From contig CAJPPS010000110.1 in NCBI GenBank assembly GCA_905372595.1, positions 1 through 5,170 on the forward strand: 5,170 nt of DNA. Direction: 5' to 3'. A program made the translations under genes and the position numbers. Source of the stretch: an uncultured Capnocytophaga sp. (lineage in GTDB: Bacteria > Bacteroidota > Bacteroidia > Flavobacteriales > Flavobacteriaceae). Positions within the stretch are counted from its first letter, which is position 1; every line of letters starts with the position of its first letter. The notes under the pieces were generated by a model that made no database searches, was not told where the DNA came from, and saw nothing but the letters and a program-made list of their open reading frames with translations. Shown here one piece after another: positions 5,158 through 5,170 of the stretch.

Positions 5158-5170
5158 TTTTTAAAATTTT
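5158..5170 (-). promoter_or_regulatory. A/T-only leader before the candidate coat gene
   Basis: The 13 bases before the ATG at 5157 contain only A and T (read AAAATTTTAAAAA). This is the typical Bacteroidota start context, where A-rich leaders replace the Shine-Dalgarno sequence. The same holds upstream of the starts at 1730, 1935, 2345, 3111 and 4530. No promoter of the TAnnTTTG type is visible; it may lie beyond the right edge. Confidence 0.4.

Overview
The window most likely comes from a Bacteroidota (Bacteroidetes) phage, or a prophage in a host of that group. It is A/T-rich. All twelve genes I accept are short and lie on the minus strand, so the coding order runs from right to left. They are packed with gaps or overlaps of a few bases, and their starts follow A-rich leaders instead of Shine-Dalgarno sequences, as is usual in Bacteroidota. 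The lipoprotein type, and the small membrane/coiled-coil protein next to it, resemble proteins I know from lysis regions of Bacteroidota phages. I cannot name a genus.

Layout in transcription order. (1) Positions 5157-4609 encode a 182-residue beta-rich protein that I read as a candidate coat protein. It is followed by a strong intrinsic terminator (4550-4579). (2) Two small beta-rich proteins follow (4530-4159 and 4196-3909), plausibly minor capsid or spike parts. (3) A 262-residue protein with a coiled coil (3907-3119) and a 61-residue helical protein (3111-2926) come next. (4) Two adjacent, related proteins (2897-2358 and 2345-1938) each have an N-terminal membrane helix and an annexin-like helical domain. 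(5) A 63-residue single-pass membrane protein (1935-1744) and a 179-residue protein with a Pro/Ala/Thr linker and beta-rich body (1730-1191) follow. (6) A likely lysis pair consists of a membrane-anchored leucine-zipper protein (1172-915) and a lipoprotein with a C-terminal membrane helix, the architecture of a u-spanin (918-394). (7) A membrane-anchored protein resembling LEA14-type beta sandwiches begins at 397 and runs off the left edge.

The set looks like the virion-assembly and lysis half of a small phage. Within these 5.2 kb I see no terminase, portal, tail, tape-measure or baseplate gene, but at least six small single-pass membrane proteins and several short beta-rich proteins. That mix is more like non-tailed, membrane-containing phages (PRD1, PM2, FLiP, P23-77 types) than tailed phages. 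The idea that this is an undescribed non-tailed Bacteroidota virus is inference; the gene order, membrane segments, terminator, annexin-like pair and u-spanin architecture are read directly from the sequence. No RNA gene, CRISPR array, insertion sequence, attachment site or convincing promoter was seen, and no gene-free stretch exceeds about 80 bases.
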